From contig JAPXFQ010000113.1 of NCBI GenBank assembly GCA_028564705.1, positions 1,612,001 through 1,676,000 of the forward strand: DNA of 64,000 bases. The letters are read 5' to 3'. This DNA is from Apricaphanius iberus. Its lineage: Eukaryota; Chordata; Actinopteri; Cyprinodontiformes; Aphaniidae. How positions within the stretch are numbered: position 1 is the first letter of the stretch; every line of letters starts with the position of its first letter. A model generated the notes under the pieces. It saw only the letters and a list, made by a program, of their open reading frames with translations, searched no databases and was not told the origin of the DNA. Below, one piece after another: positions 43,211 to 56,019 of this stretch. Both the position numbers and the translations under genes were made by a program.

Positions 43211-45579
43211 CATCAACTGGGGAGGGGAAAAAAAACAACTTGTGCGCAAAACTTATTTTCTCTTCCTCTTCAAACAATTCTTATTTTAATGCTCTAATCT
43301 TAAAACAACTGCACAGATGAGAGTAGCTGTGAATCAAAATGACAACTGATACATTCCACTGCACAGACATGGCCTTGATTGGACGACTAACACGCACACA
43401 CATGTGCAGCAAAAGGCCCACAGATTCTGTCCGCAGGCTGTTATGACTGCATAAGCATACTCGCTGTCAGAAAGATGAAAGTACGCCCTCAGGAAGGATT
43501 TTTTTTCTTCCTCTTTTGTCAATTAATGCCAATGTCACACCCACTAGGAATAACAACACGGCTTTCCAGCACCGAGGTCCAAGCTGCTGCGTGCCAAACG
43601 CGAGCGCCAAGAGCTAACAGCAGACCTTCTGGTACTGCCGGCTGCTTCTTATCTGAAAAATTATCTTAAAACACAGACTTTGATTTACATCCAGATGTGG
43701 AAGCACAGCAGACAAGTTAAATCCACTTGTTTCTTTAGTGAGCAAAGTGTGTTACCTCATTCAGTGATACTTGTGAAAATTCTGCTCGGGTAAAGTTGGA
43801 TGAAATCTACCTCAGAAGACAATAAAATTATGGGAAATATTGTTTCTTTTGTCACCACTTAAGATCAATGAAATTTAGTTTCATAGCTCTAAGGTTTGCT
43901 CAAGTTTACCTCATATTTTCATAAAATAAAGAAGATGTGAACTAACCATCACAAACTTCACAAATCGTCCTTTTAAGGTTTTGCTCAAGTTCATTCCTGT
44001 ATAACTATCCAGCTAATAGGAGGCATAGCTAGCTAAGTTACTCAAATGTTGCACTTTCATAGCTGAATGACGTGGTGCGTGTCAGATTCCATTAAATACA
44101 GAATAAAGTTAATAAAGTGGTATTGTTTTCTTGAGGCGTTAATGGCAAGTCTGAACCCAGGGGAAGTCGTTCTGATCCTGGAAAGGAGCTTATACTTTTT
44201 GAAGTGATCCAGATGCACATTGTGTAGGTATTTAAATCTTATAGAAATACTTTTTTTTTTGTCTGACATAACGGATCACAAAGTTGTTGTTTTTTTCTTA
44301 AGTTGTTTTTTCTGACTTTACAATGTCAGAAAATATCGTGGTGTAAATATCGATAATTTATGCCTTTAATCATTACCATTTCTGAGTTTTCTCTTGTAAA
44401 TGTATGACTTTTTGACAAAGTTTCTGAACTTTTTCTTGAAAATGTGTGAAATTAATCTAAAAATATTTTGGGGAAATTTACTACAGTTTTTAATTGCTTT
44501 CATCAACAATGACCCTAATACACCAGATTGAACACTTCAACATCACAATACACGATTTTATGACTTAATTTGCCAGAAATATAAAGAAAACTTATTTTCT
44601 TGAGCTTGTATAAGGCATGCAGTTAGGTTATGTGTATATAATATGATATAATACACCAAAACCTACTGCTTCTTTCTGAGTTATGCTAAACTAATGGTTT
44701 GATTTTAACGAATTTGCTCTGGTGAACAACACAGACAATCAAGGTGTGAAAAGTAAAGGAGTGCCACCTGTAAATAATATTAAGGTAATGTGTTTTAAAA
44801 CTGCTGCTGCCCAGCTATACAGTCTGACAAGCTGGTGACATATGGCACTGGGGTTCATCGCCCAGGGGGCCAACATTTTGGGAGTGGAACACATGTAAAA
44901 AGTGAAGGTAAAGCTGTTGTGTGAAAAACTATTTGATTCAAGTAATATATTTATTATACATTTAGAAACTTTACAATGTGTGGTTCTAGTTTAATATAAC
45001 TTTATTGGAGCAAATGTTTGCATCTGCTTGTTTTAAAGTACCTCCTTTTATAAATGTTAGTTTTGGATCTGAAAGCAAAATCTGCAATACCATAACATCC
45101 TTTTTTATGGTCATCAAAACCACAAAGATCTCATGCTGCAAATTTTTCGAAACCACATTTAAAGAGTTAGATTCCTTCTGATAGCTACCTGCTATTGCTT
45201 GAATAAAAATAGAAGTATTAAAGATACCAGACTTTCTACACTCTATATCATGTTTAGGTCAGAAAAAGTTGAGCTACAACATATCATTCTCAGATTGGGG
45301 ATAAATTTAGGAATATATTTAACAGCGCTGCTTGAAATGGCTGGACCCACTGGGAAAAAAAAAAAAAAGAGTTACTTTTGCTGACTTGGTTAACATAAGT
45401 TAATGTCCTTAGTATCCAAAAAAAAAGAAGTTAAACCCCCCTAATAAATCAACTTTTACAGTGGCTTAGGGCGTGTAATGGCGCTGGGGTTGATTTGGAG
45501 CTTATGGCACTCCTCGTACTTAATCAAAAAGGCCGAAGTAGTGTGAGAAAACAGGCAGATAATCAGACTGGAATCATTT

Positions 45580-46060
45580 AGTTCCAACTTTTATCCGCCC
45601 GCCTGTCAGAGATGATCAGCAAAAACAACAAGAGCCCAACGGGTGAACAACAAGGCTCTCTTCTTTTCACTGAGACCAATTAATTCGCTTATAGGCCGGG
45701 CGCCTAATTGGGGGAGGCCAGGCCATTCGTTTCGACTTTTAATCCAAGTGACACTGATTCAGCGGGAACAATCGGGCCCTCTTGTCCGATGCCATGTCCG
45801 TCACTGAATTACAGAGGTCCGCCTTCATGTAAAGAGCCAGCGGAGGCTAAATGTAATCCAAATCACAAAACGACACCTGGGGTTGGAAACTCGAGCCCAT
45901 GTGGCTGTTCCAGCAGGCCTTCTCCACCTCCTGCTCTCCCTAGCCAACACTCATTAGCAGCCTGGAGGACTGACAAACATTTTTCTCATTAAATCAGACC
46001 TTAATGAGAGGCTGATATCAGGACGGACTCTCCTGACAGCACCTACATTCCAGCAGGGCA
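45580..46060. promoter_or_regulatory. Candidate conserved enhancer near the BOC first exon
   Basis: A 480-bp GC-richer island 1.3 kb downstream of the probable first exon. It has CCAATTAATTCG (45677), GCCTAATTGGG (45702), TAATCC (45740) and the SOX-type GAACAATCG (45766). The frame open at 45708-45992 has no recognisable product. Likely regulatory, but untested. Confidence 0.35.
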
Positions 46061-47348
46061 GCTGCCAGTTTATAAGAAGCTTTTAACTGAGTCACACCAG
46101 GACTTTAGGGTGGTGGGAGTGTACTCAGGTGGGTCTGTTTTGGTATAAGGGCAGCAAAACTGACCAACTGATGAGGTCTACCCTGCTGGGAATACCCTGG
46201 TTTTATGCATGCAGTTTCAGTCAAATGATCACAGCTTCTAAAAAGATGTGTAATGTTTTTTAGGTAAATAAAGGTCTATATGTCAAAAGCCCACTCTTTG
46301 TACAAACTTAGATTTGTCACTGTTCTCTCAGCACTATTTTAAACCATTTAAAAATATAAATACAATAGTTCAATTTGGAATAATGAGGGAAACTTTGAGA
46401 AAAGGTAAAAATTTAAATATGGAAAGTGGAAAAAACGAGTTAAAACGTAAACTTTAAGGGTGTGGCGATGGATGGAATAAAACAGCGGAGTAAAATAATA
46501 TTGAAAGGTTGGTGGAAAAAGGTTTAAAAAAGTTTGTAAATACAAATATTTCCATTTTTCCGTACTTATCAAAAACTTGAAAACAGCTAAATTTCATAAG
46601 ATGTGATCTTTTCCTGACATCTTGGAACCATGTCTATTAGTTTCTCCCCTTCCTATAACCAAAAGATATTAGAATCAAGCTCATTCACACCCAGCAACCC
46701 TTCAGCCCGCTTCCTTTAGATATCAAGGGGGTAAATGCGCCTCAGCTCCCCATGTCTTGTTTTCCCTTACCCTATGGGAACGACTATAGGCTGCGGCCTG
46801 CAAACCATGCACACATTTCCCAACACAAAAGGGCACTAATGCTTGTTATAAAACCCAGATACTAGATGCCGCAACGCGTCACATTGCGACCACCGTTCTC
46901 CTTTCCCATATTGTGCCGTAATAAATGGCAGGAGTTTTGAGGAAAAGTTTGGATAACACAAGCGCAGGCTTATCGTCCAATCAACAACAAGCTAAGCCCG
47001 ACAACAAAGTTAATTCCACTTATAATAAGCAAATATGACACGGAGGAAGACATCGTGCCCGAAGATCCAAACACCACAAGTGTTAATAAAGACAGTTTAT
47101 GGGGGAAAAAAGTTTATGTGATTTTCTACATGAGCAAAACAAAACAAATGCGGCTATCAAAGTTCTTTATGATCTAAAGAGCTGTGAACGTTTCTCGGTG
47201 AATATAGAAGCGGATCGCAGATGAAATCACTAACAAATGGAAACACGCACTAAGGTAGATTAATTTATTGATAGATTAGTAGCCTAATGGATGTTTCCAT
47301 GCAGCGAAGCGCCACAGCAGCACGGAGCGCATGAAGGCATGAACTCAC

Positions 47349-47740
47349 CAAGTCTGGTTGTAACTTTGCGGTTCTCACGATCCTTCTCCTCTGGCTTCTC
47401 CTCTGTGTTGTAGTTTTCTCAAAAATAAGAAAGAATCGGACACTTTTCTTTTTCTTCCCTTTCTAAAGCTTAGCTGCTTTAGTAATTTACTGCGATGCCA
47501 CCGACATTTTCTTCCTTCGGCTCCCCAAGTTCTCACATTGAAAGGCCGTTTTTGGATGACTGAGCTCTCAAACAATTCCTCCCTTTTGGAACGCCTTTTC
47601 GGGTCCTCCCACTTCCCAAGCAAGGAGGAGGGACCTGAACAATGGGGAATGGCTCCGACTGGCTCCCAAAAAAAGAGCTGGGTACTGCGCTGCTGATTTT
47701 CCACCAGTTTCACCATACATCAGGGCTTTCAAGAGACTCT
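47349..47740 (-). other. BOC: Probable BOC non-coding exon 1 (5' UTR)
   Basis: The left border is a good donor, CAGACTTG|gtgagttc on the - strand, at 47349-47348. The sequence is purine-rich with upstream ATGs but no frame joining BOC, as usual for a leader exon. The right border is a guess: a TATAATTATA-like word at about 47771-47780 (- strand) would place the start near 47740. No other exon candidate joins this donor. Confidence 0.45.
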
Positions 47741-47779
47741 CTGCTTGGAACTGGAATTTAGAGATACTGTGTATAATTA

Positions 47780-49820
47780 TAGAAATTTCAAACTCATTTT
47801 TTATGTGCGTGTTAAGTAAGTTCTGGATGGGAAAAGAGCGTCCCCATCCCCCCTCTGTTCCCCCCCTGATTTGGTATTCCATGGTCCCCTCCGAGTTTGA
47901 ATTGACCCCCTTCCATTGAGGCCTGCAGGCCCTCAGGCGCAGCTGTGTAGTGTGCTGTCCTGGTGTTGTGTTGTTGTGGTCTGGACCACTCACAGCACAG
48001 TGATCACAGCCCCCCCCCCCCCTCCTCCCACTGGAGATCTCTTCCACACTTCAGTCGGCACACTTTTAAATGAGGGGTCCAGTTCATTAATAACTGGGTA
48101 TTCCTAGATCACAGGGTTGATTGTGTGTGTGTGTGGGGGGGTGATGGTGGGAAGAATGCAGGAACTCCCACCATGACCAACCACTTGTTGCCCTTGATCA
48201 GATCCGTGTTGACACGTTCAGAGTTTCGTGTTCTAAAAACTGCTAGGTTAAAAACAACTCATGCATCCATCCGTCTATGCTGTATACCTGCTCAAGAGTT
48301 GCAGAGGGTCTGGTGCCTATTTCCAGTGGTCAGTGGGTGAGAGACAGGGTACATCCTGGCAGTCGAAAACGATGGATTAGTCAAATAGCTAAACAACTGA
48401 ATTGCAGTGTATTCAAGGTTGCATTAGCAGAGCCAAGCTTAACCATGTCTTGTAATTGTTTGGTTATTTGTCCTGGAAGAGCACAGGAACAGTACATCTG
48501 TGCAACCAAAAGCCTTGGTTTCTTTCTTCTTGGTGGACATGATAGGCACAGTAAGTAGCCTTAACCAACCCAACCTAAAACAGTCACTAGATGTTGTTCA
48601 GCAAAGAAAAGAATGACAATCCCTACAACAAATCCTTGTTATTTGAAGTGTCCATAAATGTGTCCATACAAACTGGGCCTCAGTGCTGGTTTAAATGATC
48701 CCACTTTGGTCTCAGCAGCAAAGTATGCGTGAGACGCTTTATTCCTTCAGGTATTTTCAGCTGATGAGTATCTTCTAGAAATCTCAGCGTCAACATATTT
48801 CCAAGTAGTCACAGATTGTGGCATTTAGCCACTGCAGTGCTGCTGTTTGCCAGCTGACGCCACACTCTGCCAATGTTTTGGGGTTCCTACTGAGCTGGAC
48901 TGGTTCTTTCACACTAGCGCCACCTAGCAGCAGGCTGAGGAGTGTATAGAAGAGTGAATATGAGGACTCCCCACTCTGATAAAAAAAAAAAGGTTCCACA
49001 ACTACCCCCCCCAATCTATCCATGCTGGGCAGGATGAATTAACTGAGGGACAAAAGGCTTTGTGGATCCGCCATGAAAGGGCCATTAACCATACTGCATC
49101 CCCCTGAGGCCCTGCCTGCAGGACACCGCCTCCCAGAATGCCCCTCTCTCAGCAGGCCGCAATCCCAGCATGCACCGCTCCTCTTCAGCACTAACCTCTG
49201 TTGTCCTGGAGCTGCACTATACAGCCTTGCACAGATTGTCATGTAGATGATTATAAATGTAGTTATGAAAGTGATGGAGAGTGAGAAGGGTGTCAGCTAA
49301 GTGTGAGCATGTGGTGTGATTTGTGGATCTTGCTAACAAAGACCCAGAGTAAGACTGAGTGAGGAGCACCGGGTGAGTTTAGTTTTCTGTCAGGTGGGAA
49401 TTCATCCACTCTGCCTCCCTATTAGAAAGGTACATTGTTCGTGTATGTGTGTGTTTAGTAGAAGTGAGGTCTCCTGAAGGGTCTCCACTGCATAACATCA
49501 TCCCCTCTTCAGCCATCACCAACCCATTGTTTAACTGGGCCCCATGACAACGACCTGCTCTCTCCCTCGATCTCTGTATCTGCTGACCTCAGCAGCTGTG
49601 TAACTTCCTCACGGAGACAAAAACAGAAAGCATTACTCAAAACCACACTGCTCCAGAACGCCCTGGTGTAAAAGTGTATGAAATCATCACATTCTGAGAT
49701 CACAAATTAAGACATTTTACAACGTCTTTGCTCTGCAGTAACTGATTTGGGTGTTCTCAAAAGGAGGATATGAGAAATAAGAATCACAAATATGTCATAA
49801 CAGATTAGCCAATATGACCA
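47780..49820. other. Sequence upstream of BOC
   Basis: It has a C run (48011-48024), a TG repeat (48122-48136), a dispersed repeat fragment (48262-48370) and GC-richer non-repetitive sequence at 49050-49200. No gene is supported; open frames here lack recognisable products. Confidence 0.55.
48262..48370 (-). mobile_element. Dispersed teleost repeat fragment
   Basis: catgcatccatccgtctatg, then ggtctggtgcctatttccag and gtgagagacagggtacatcc correspond to the reverse strand of the family found at 7830-8135. Confidence 0.55.
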
Positions 49821-49824
49821 AAAG

Positions 49825-49955
49825 TACAATGCCTTAGAAAATTATTTATACTCTTGAGATTTTTCCAAATTTTCTCACGGTACTACCACAAACTTTAAGG
49901 TAGTTCATTGAGACTTCATGTGAATAGTCCAACAAAAAGTAGGGCATTTTTTATT
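49825..49955 (+). mobile_element. Tc1-like terminal fragment
   Basis: acaatgccttagaaaattat, then tttttccaaattttctcacg, ccacaaactttaaggtagtt and gaatagtccaacaaaaagta follow the terminal region of the fish Tc1-like family also seen at 54.7 and 61.9 kb. Confidence 0.55.
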
Positions 49956-50175
49956 ATTATTTTTTTTAAGTGTATTTATATCTGGTGTTTCTATTTAGCT
50001 GTGACAACATCCTGAAGGTGAAAATCAGATGAGGAACTAGGTGTATCAGCCCTCCCTCCTCTGGGCACCCTGGGTCGGTGCCGTGGCTGCTGCTGCTGAT
50101 CTGCTGCTGCCGATGGCTCCCATGATGACGTTTCCTGGCTCATCTGTACTCAGCGTGGGAGACAGGTTGCTTTTG

Positions 50176-50290
50176 GGGGTGGGTGGGGGGGGGGGGGTGT
50201 AGTTGTGATGATGGTTTTATTTTGGGTTGGGGGGGGGGGTATTTTAATCTGTAAAGCACTTTGAGAAGCTTTATAAATACAGTTTGATTT
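50176..50290 (+). repeat. G-rich low-complexity stretch with SINE/LINE-like tail
   Basis: Two long G runs (about 50183-50198 and 50230-50239) surround atgatggttttattttgggt. They are followed by taaagcactttgagaagctt and acagtttgatttgattgg, a tail common in fish retroposons. Confidence 0.5.
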
Positions 50291-50920
50291 GATTGGCGCT
50301 GTTAACTTCATGTTCTCTATATCCACAGATTATACAGTCTTTGAGCATTTAGCCCCGTCTCTCTTGTAGGCAAATGGACAGAAGATGAATTGCTGCCGCT
50401 AGTTTTATGTCCTATTTTTCACTCTTTCCTTCTTACTACTAGCTTTAAGATTATCTCTTTAACTGTTTCCCTCCTAAGTCACTAAAGGAACTCATTCTTT
50501 CATTAACTTTTTGTTGTTCTTGGGAGATGGCTGCTCACAGTAATTCCGTTTCTGCTGGAATTGTCTTTCTTTGTGAAGGGAGACTCTCATTTTTACTGTC
50601 TCCAGGCGCATGCTTAATATGAAATATTGCTGCAAAGTTAAAATGAAAGTTGTGGAGAAGTGTGAAACGATTTGATCAGTTTTGCCCTGTAGTTAGGTCC
50701 ATCCTGCTCCCCATCATGTATGAAGATCATCTTTCAACCTGCTTAAAAGAGGCCTCCCTATTGCCTAAGGCTGCTGCTGCTGTGTTTCTCAGTGGGTGCT
50801 GTGTGGTTAAAGTAATTGTTAGGGTTAGATTTTCCTCTTAGGTCATACAAATGTATTCAAACTGAATAAAACTTATTTTTGGGGCTTATGTATATGAATT
50901 CCTTAAACTGACACCCATGT

Positions 50921-51170
50921 AAGGGTGGCTGTAGTGCAGTGGGGACTTGAAAATTGTGGGTTCAATTCCAGCTTCTACCTGCTTTATATTGTTATGTCCT
51001 TGGGCAAGACACTTCACCTACTTTGCCTACCAGTGGCGGTCAGAGGGCCAGATGCTCAGCAGCCCACCAGAGGAGCTGTTGTTACATTGTAGCGTGTGAC
51101 TGAATGTATTGTGAAGTGCTTTGGGGTCCCCTGGACTTGATAAAGTGCTGTACAAGTATTTAAAAACATA
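50921..51170 (+). mobile_element. tRNA-derived SINE
   Basis: An A-box-like ggctgtagtgcagtgg and a B-box-like gggttcaattcc are followed by a body found in many fish SINEs: ccttgggcaagacacttcac, gcctaccagtggcggtcaga, gtgaagtgctttggggtccc and gataaagtgctgtacaagta. Poly-A-like end near 51165. The family name is not assigned. Confidence 0.75.
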
Positions 51171-51734
51171 GCAAATCAATTAAATCCTAAGCTTTAATGA
51201 AAGTTAACCTGAGAGGAGTTATTTTTTACAGATTCTGCCTAAAGAAAAGCAAACCTACACTGGGTCAGTGCATCAGTGCCATGGATTAAAAACATTGGAA
51301 TCATAGGGCCTGATTTATAAAAATTTCAAATAAAGAGCGGAAAATTGTGTGCACCACAGAAATGTTGCGACAGTGGATTGTCCTTCTTTTGCGGGTGGTC
51401 TACTAAGATTCTGTGAGCAATTCATAACAGGCACAAAGACCAATATTCAAATGAGGACTTTGGGTCCGCGTCTGTGTGTGCCAGCCTTTCTACCCCATGC
51501 TCTGCACCACAGCCACAGAGAGGAAGAATAAGCGCAGTCGATTCATGATTTGTCTTTGGCACAAAAAAGGGGGGGATTACATGCATGTCAAGTCTATGGC
51601 TATTGGAGAATTAATCACTATCAGGCTAGAATGTCTGTGAATTATATTTTTTGTTTGTCAGTAATAAACTTCATGTATGCAGTGTATATGCACCGCTCTC
51701 TAAACCACGCAGGCGTCGTATTCCAGAGTCAGAC

Positions 51735-51790
51735 TTATTAAAACTGCAGCTTGTCCAAAACAAGGCTGCTGCTTAGTTTTAAAATGTCCA
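51735..51790 (+). mobile_element. Short LINE fragment
   Basis: aaactgcagcttgtccaaaa and caaggctgctgcttag match the codons for LQLVQNAAA seen in L2-type LINE proteins (same motif on the - strand at 56.7-57.3 kb). Only about 55 bp is recognisable. Confidence 0.4.
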
Positions 51791-51849
51791 TATTTTACTG
51801 TTGTTGTTTGCACCTTCGGATAAAAACTGCCACATTGCACATTAAGAAA

Positions 51850-53120
51850 AGATAAAATAAGATAAACTTATTGTCCCTCAAACGGAAATTTGTCTTGGAC
51901 TGTAAGTGCTTTCACTGTGGACAACAATCACATACACACAGGACAACAGTCACATACATGCAGGGCGTGATCCTGATAAAATAGCTCTTGAATAAAAATA
52001 ATACATTTAAAAGAGAATAAAAAGATTTCTAAAATGTATGTTTCCTTCTTTTCCTGGTTTTATTTGGTAGAGCCACCGACGTAGGAAGGAAGGATTGCTT
52101 AAGACAGTTGCTCTTATAGCTGATGGCAGTAGCTCGTATTCAGTGTGGAGAATATAAGTAGGGTCATCAAGAATATTATGTGCTTGATTTACCAACACCT
52201 TTTCATTAACTGATTTAAGGCACGGGTATTCCTTTCTATTCATTGTCTTCATTACTGTTTTTACTAATACCTTAAATTTAGCTTTACTGTGAGAGGGCCA
52301 AACCAGGCAGCCATACCATATCTGATTAGACTTTACAAAACAGCATTATAGAAGAGTATCATAACATTGGTTCTTACACCAAACAGTCGCAGGAAGTGTA
52401 GTCTCTGACCCAGCTTGGCGTCAGAGACACTCTACCTGCACATTCCATTTTAGTTGATTATCTAAGTGGATTCCTAAATACTTATAGGATGTTACTTGCT
52501 CAATCTTGATATTTCCTATAACTACCGGGTTGTGGGATCCTATTCTCTCAGGGTCGAAGACCATTTCTTTGGTTTTAACTGTGTTAAGTGTGAGAAGATT
52601 GTTCTCGTACCAGTCCCGAAAAGAGCTAATTTAATTAAAATATGTAGAGAGACAGTCATCTGCTTTTAATAAACTAAGAATAATTGTGCCATCTGAATGT
52701 TTGATTATGTAGTTATTTTCTTCTCTGCTCCTACAATCACTTGTATAGAGTGTGAAAAGGATGGAAGAGCTCACTGCCCCTTGTTGTATCTCTATGCTGC
52801 AGGGTTTTGTATCAGAAAAGGTGCTTGTTGAGATCTGTTTATTAGGAACGAATGGTACCACCTTATAATAGTTGGGCTAACTTCTGGCTTTATCAATTTC
52901 TGGGCTTAGTGTATCAAACGCAGAGCTAAAATCTGCGAAAAGGACTCTTGCATATGTTGCCGGGTTACAAGATGTTTATTTATTAGCTGGGTCATGCTAA
53001 TTAATGGCCGCATCCTTCGTACTGCGCTCGGCCCGGTATGCATACTGGAGTGGATCCACCATTAGCATGTGTACCATTATTTTCTCTAGACACTTCATAA
53101 CAACACTGGTAAGTGCAGTG
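51850..53120 (-). mobile_element. Decayed non-LTR retrotransposon (CR1/L2/Rex1-like group)
   Basis: Read on the - strand, 53110-52998 encodes SVVMKCLEKIMVHMLMVDPL and QYAYRAERSTKDA, reverse transcriptase palm sequence. Further on come QGAVSSSILFTLYTSDCRS and IIKHSDGTIILSLL, where the catalytic ADD has become SDG (52861-52631). HNILDDPTYILHTEYELLPS (52252-52007) is near the protein end. Stops and frameshifts break it. The 3' end has aagataaaataagataaact and tattgtccctc, typical of such tails. Confidence 0.7.
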
Positions 53121-54540
53121 TCCATCAAGGACACGGACACTAAATGGATTGTGCGCATCTTACTGTGGGTTTAACAGGAGCAATTTTCTCTGAATCTGAT
53201 TATTAAATCAGCTGTTTCATGTTTTTGTGCCAACGTGAGGTTTGTGCATGCGTTAATAAGTGCAAACCTTTGATAATTCAGGACCAGAGACTGCTTTACA
53301 ATTGTTTTTCACAAGAGTATAATAAATCTACTTAAATTAAAACGGCCCAAATTTAAATTTGGTCTTAATAAAACAGAGAGCATGAAGCAGATTAAGTAAG
53401 GAGAACAAAACCAGAATACCTATGGGAAATATAAATGGAGATGAGTTGTGTAGAATGGATTCATATCAGCATTGTTAGATAGTGAACTAAAACATTAAGT
53501 TCAGTTGTAATCTATATAAACTGAGCTGAAAGTTAATCTTGAGAATTAACTTGATCAACACCTTATTTTCCCTCTGTTACAAACTGTCAAAGCAAAAAAT
53601 ATCTGCATATTTATTTGATTTACAGTCTTTATTAAAGATTACGATGTTCTTAGAGCTTGTTTTTTTGTTTTGAGATGCATGATTCAAATTGCAACATTAG
53701 ATTTCTTTTAAAAAAACAATACATCTGAAACATGTAACATATCTTTAAACCGGCCCACCTCTGGGGTACCCTGTAAAATATCTGTCCGAACAAAGGAAAT
53801 CTAATATCCCCCAGCAAAGCATAAAAAATTACTATTTAACTATACAAAAAATCTTAAAGTGCAAATGAGTGTCTTAAACATATCTCAGAGTTACTCAGAC
53901 AAATTACTGATGTAAGATTAATGTAACTAGACTGTTTTATTGTCTTTTATTTCACAATGTAAATGAACAAGCAGTTGCTGATGCTTGATTAGCATCTAAA
54001 TATTGTTCTCTTGCACTGGTCCCCTGAAGTTTAATTTATTCACACTAAATATAAATCACAGAGGACATATTTTTAAAGCATCATTGAAGATTAATTTGAA
54101 CTGTAGAAGATAGAAATACTTGTTGCAGATGTGAACTTCTTTTCAAAACACGTAGTCAGACACAGAGGCACAAACTCTTAACAAAACCAGGAAACAACAT
54201 CAGCTTGAAGGGTGTGAAGAGAGGAAACCGATAAGCAAATATACACAAACACATCAGTGGTCACTGCATAAGGCTTATCTGACTCTTCCTGAATGACCAC
54301 AAAGGTTTGGCATGTTTAGATTCAGGGGGCTTTTTCCAGGCTGAAATACACTGTTTAAAACTTGATAAAAATGTCAAATGTGGCTTTAAGGCATGTTGCT
54401 GATATCAGCAGATCTCGAAAAATTCAGCAGTAGGCCATTTCAATCATAAATCTATCGGATTGCAAAATAAGAGAACCAAAGCAACAGTACGATACATAAA
54501 AAGTTCAGAACTATCTCTTTGAATCAATATTGAAACCTAC
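53120..54540. other. Intergenic, nothing recognised
   Basis: AT-rich sequence with no coding segment, repeat family or RNA that I can identify. Confidence 0.5.
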
Positions 54541-54574
54541 AATTTGGAAACAAACAATTGTGGTTTTTCACAAG

Positions 54575-54900
54575 GTCCATGCACCTTGCACAGCAATTAC
54601 AGCTGATTTTACTCTTCCATTTTATCTGTCATTGCAGCTCATTTTCTAAATGAAATGGCATTATCAGAGCTTTGATGTCTAAGTTGGTTCCCTTTTACAA
54701 TTTCTAGTTTGACACCAGGAAGGATTATATCCCTTGAACTTTTTGAGAATTTGTGAATAGTACAATAGACTTCATTATGTTTTATTGTGATTATATATAA
54801 TAGACTAAGCCAAATTTGTGCATAATCGTGTACAAGAAAATTATCTATTTACACATAAAAATCTGAAAAAATTTGGTATGTGGTGCTGTGTTGAAAAAAA
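54575..54900 (+). mobile_element. Tc1-like terminal region fragment
   Basis: cagcaattacagctgatttt, cttgaactttttgagaattt, tagactaagccaaatttgtg and acataaaaatctgaaaaaat parallel the inner terminal region of the same Tc1-like family. No transposase sequence remains. Confidence 0.55.
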
Positions 54901-55009
54901 ATAGAAAAATCGAAAGGGTAAATATAGTTCCCCCCAATGACCTGTTACTCACCCATTGTTAAGTAATTGAATTACAAGGGATATAGTCAAGATAACAGCT
55001 AAAAAAAAA

Positions 55010-55160
55010 AAATAATAATTTAATAGCACTGACCTATATCAATATTGAACTAGATTACATTTGAATTGGATCAGATCGGATCGTGATAATCAATTCTAAC
55101 TCTTGAGAATCAGAATCAAATCGATTCTTGAAATTTGAATCGATATTCAGCCCTAGCGGA
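55010..55160. repeat. Dispersed repeat fragment with ATCGATTC motifs
   Basis: attggatcagatcggatcgt, aatcagaatcaaatcgattc and ttgaatcgatattcagccct resemble the end of a frequent fish MITE (ending ...cagccctag). Only one end is recognisable. Confidence 0.4.
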
Positions 55161-56019
55161 ATGGATTTATTATTAGCCCCCCTGAATCAACATTTTGTAC
55201 AGGCATGTTTTGCTGCTGGTAAAGCTCCAAGTTTTTGGCAGCTTTTAATGTCATAAAGTGTGAGACAGACAGTGGAACCAAGGCACAGATAACCGCTGAA
55301 GTCAGGTATGTCGTGAGTTTTGTAAGAAACACAGAAACATGTCATTGATATGACATGAACAAGTCAGATGAGATCAGAAGGCAAAATACAACCTCTGGAT
55401 AAAATCAGAGGATCCAGAGAAGAACTCGTCAAAAAACAGAGGTTTAGATAAGAGGCTGAACAGGCGGGGACTGAGAGTAATAAACTGGCACCGGTGAAAG
55501 ACGTAATGCTGACTACAAAAGGGAATTTAATGAGGAAATAGGACCTGAAAGATGAAAACAAATAGGAGAATTAACAAGGAACACCTAAAAGAAGACTAAC
55601 ATAATAACAGAGAACTATAAAGCACTTTTAAATGCACCAAAATAATCTATGACAACAATTAACGGACAGCAATAAATCTTAACAAGCAAGACCCAAAGAC
55701 CCTCTTTGACCTTAGGCAAGGATATAATGGGAAGTTGAAGAACTGAGTAACAGACTGACATAAATAAGTAAATAATCAATAGGAAAACTTCCTGAAGGAA
55801 CTGGAACTGAACTGAAGACAGGAAATAAAAAATAAGACTAACATGGAAATAAATAATATTTGACAAGAATAACTTAAACTAAAAGAAATGCTCAAAAAAA
55901 CTGTTATAAACTACAAACCTACATATGAGAACAACTCAACCTGGCTACCAAAGAAAAAAATCATAGTTCTTCAAAAATAACCACAAAAACCCTAAAATAC
56001 CTTTGACATTTAGTTAAAT

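Larger units (their letters stand above)
28188..47348. other. BOC: BOC intron 1 (about 19 kb)
   Basis: The intron joins the probable non-coding exon at 47.4 kb to the signal-peptide exon. Most of it is AT-rich single-copy sequence. Inserts are a repeat fragment near 30180-30300 and the MITE/SINE block at 41497-42343. GC-richer, motif-dense islands at 30900-31530, 33200-34170, 37640-37870, 42930-43210 and 45580-46060 are possible regulatory elements. I see no nested gene. Confidence 0.55.

Noticed and set aside
45708..45992. A 94-codon open frame
   Set aside because: Its translation resembles no protein that I know, and the block looks regulatory; chance frame in a GC-richer island.
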